A DNA stretch of 64,000 nucleotides, taken from assembly GCF_026278245.1 (NCBI RefSeq), contig NZ_CP111079.1:4416501-4480500 (forward strand), written 5' to 3'. The position numbers and the translations under genes were made by a program. Below, one piece after another: positions 62,994 through 64,000 of the stretch. How positions within the stretch are numbered: the first letter of the stretch is position 1; every line of letters starts with the position of its first letter. The notes under the pieces were generated by a model, which searched no databases, was not told where the DNA came from, and was given only the letters and a program-made list of their open reading frames with translations. The DNA comes from Pontibacter kalidii. Its GTDB lineage: Bacteria; Bacteroidota; Bacteroidia; Cytophagales; Hymenobacteraceae.

Positions 62994-63389
62994 CTAGTAG
63001 TGAAATAAGATCTGTGCAGACGGAATCTTCCAAAAGGGCATGTACTCAGTCCAGCCGAAAAAGAAGGAGAAAAAGATGTGAATGAAAGGCGCTGACAGAA
63101 AGCTCAGAATCAGGTACAGGATCGTTTTATTCTTTCTCAGTTTCAGGACAAACGGCGGCAACAAGACCGTCATCAACATGGGGATGGGGTAGTAGATCCA
63201 CCAGGGCAAACCCCAGGAAGCGCCGTATTTGCCAAACAGCATGCCCACAATAACCACCCAAACGGAGAGCAGCACAACTGTATACTTTTTCTGCAAAAAC
63301 TCCTGCCCCGGCAAAACCGCCCTGATCACGAGGAAGAAGACCAGTAAGGAGGCAAAGATCATCACCGGGAAGTGCCATTCTGTATGCAT
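62994..63389 (-). CDS. Four-span membrane protein, unknown
   Basis: A 131-residue protein with four hydrophobic spans (about 8-25, 35-55, 62-82, 92-112), ending in FGWTEYMPFWKIPSAQILFHY. No family recognised. The ATG start lies just after AT-rich sequence. A neighbouring gene at 63533-63958 on the same strand is also a small four-span protein, but without visible homology. Confidence 0.62.
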   Translation of the reverse strand: MHTEWHFPVMIFASLLVFFLVIRAVLPGQEFLQKKYTVVLLSVWVVIVGMLFGKYGASWGLPWWIYYPIPMLMTVLLPPFVLKLRKNKTILYLILSFLSAPFIHIFFSFFFGWTEYMPFWKIPSAQILFHY

Positions 63390-63532
63390 GCGCTGAGCAG
63401 GTTAGTTTATCGTAAAGTATTTGTAAGGTACAGCCAAAACCGCAAAGAATGATGGCACTCCTGCCGGAAAGGACCTGCAGGAGCAATGGTGCTATGGTGT
63501 AAATTCAGAAATCGATCTAGCTTGCAAGAGCA

Positions 63533-63958
63533 CTATACATAGCGGGTATCGCGCTTGCCGCTCCTGAGAAGGAAGTACCCTACCGCCATGTACAGGATAA
63601 CAGCCACCCCGATAGGCGCTTCCTGCTGCGCATACCAGACGCTACTGTTCTGAAGCAAAGGGTTGGTGACCATGCCGATCAGTATAAAAGAGCCAAAAAC
63701 CAAGGCAGGTGAAAGTATGATCGCGATGGCCCGCACCGGCATGCTGCGATTTCTGCTGAGGTAATACCCTATGCCTGTTGAGCCGATCAACAGCAATACA
63801 ATGCCGACCGTCATGAAAAGTGCTGCGGCACCGGTGGTTATAACCCGACCATCTGTAGAGACAATGACGGCTAGTTTTATAGCCCAGGCTAGCGTGCCTC
63901 CTATCAAGAATAACCCTGCTACCTGCGCCCATCTTGAGAAAAATAATTTCATCTGCAT
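63533..63958 (-). CDS. Four-span membrane protein, unknown
   Basis: A 141-residue protein with four spans (about 10-32, 42-64, 76-97, 110-132), starting MQMKLFFSRWAQVAGLFLIGG and ending with a basic RSGKRDTRY tail. No family recognised. An ATG two codons inside is equally possible. The window ends about 40 bases beyond the start. Confidence 0.62.
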   Translation of the reverse strand: MQMKLFFSRWAQVAGLFLIGGTLAWAIKLAVIVSTDGRVITTGAAALFMTVGIVLLLIGSTGIGYYLSRNRSMPVRAIAIILSPALVFGSFILIGMVTNPLLQNSSVWYAQQEAPIGVAVILYMAVGYFLLRSGKRDTRYV

Positions 63959-64000
63959 GAGGAATTGGCTTTGTTACGTTAAGAGCTGGTCATAAAAAAA

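Overview
The window is a chromosomal segment of a member of the Bacteroidota, most likely a Pontibacter-like bacterium (Hymenobacteraceae, Cytophagales). The grounds are a type IX secretion sorting domain on a large subtilase, DUF5916, DUF4142 and DUF4272 proteins, a sigma-54 gene and other genes with Bacteroidota-type -7 boxes (TAnnTTTG), few Shine-Dalgarno sequences and GC-rich genes. Genus is inference from family content, not from a search.

Layout. 1-5.4 kb: kynureninase, a PorT-like barrel, asnS, rpoN. 5.5-10.9 kb: a PAP2-like membrane protein, a PaaG-like isomerase, secreted proteins and two DUF4142 lipoproteins. 10.9-19.4 kb: uvrA, twin DUF202 proteins, a LOG-family protein, a MacB-type permease, queA, ispD. 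20.4-25.2 kb: an ABC ATPase, DUF2795, DUF349 and ettA. 25.5-28.0 kb: two 32-residue single-span membrane proteins bracketing two tandem FemAB-like acyltransferases. 28.1-35.3 kb: a beta-lactamase-like hydrolase, a phospholipase C-like protein, and an accessory stretch with AT-rich orphan genes behind a shared structured leader. 35.4-44.7 kb: def-ruvX, a CtpA-like protease, homogentisate dioxygenase, GroES-like protein, DUF5916. 44.7-56.9 kb: subtilase, hemB, serine dehydratase, App1-like protein, acylphosphatase, an SRA-HNH (modification-dependent) endonuclease, a Crp-type regulator, DinB and a thioredoxin-NHL protein. 57-60 kb: nuoABC enclosed by a perfect 506-bp inverted repeat. 60-64 kb: prohibitin-like protein with a small partner, a lipocalin-like lipoprotein, an MDR oxidoreductase and two small membrane proteins.

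Most genes are ordinary housekeeping genes in one- to three-gene units closed by strong hairpin terminators. Aromatic amino-acid breakdown appears three times (kynureninase, PaaG-like isomerase, homogentisate dioxygenase), but not as an operon.

Three things stand out. (1) The heptamer AAGTATA/TATACTT is greatly over-represented in genes, spacers and terminator stems alike. (2) The large intergenic spaces are mosaics of repeat modules; two identical 506-bp copies form an inverted repeat around nuoABC, which is separated from the remaining complex I genes. (3) There are candidate undescribed small systems: the 32-residue membrane proteins next to the acyltransferases, and an approximately 80-bp leader with a covarying hairpin before two unrelated AT-rich genes. 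I saw no rRNA, tRNA, CRISPR array, transposase or integrase gene.
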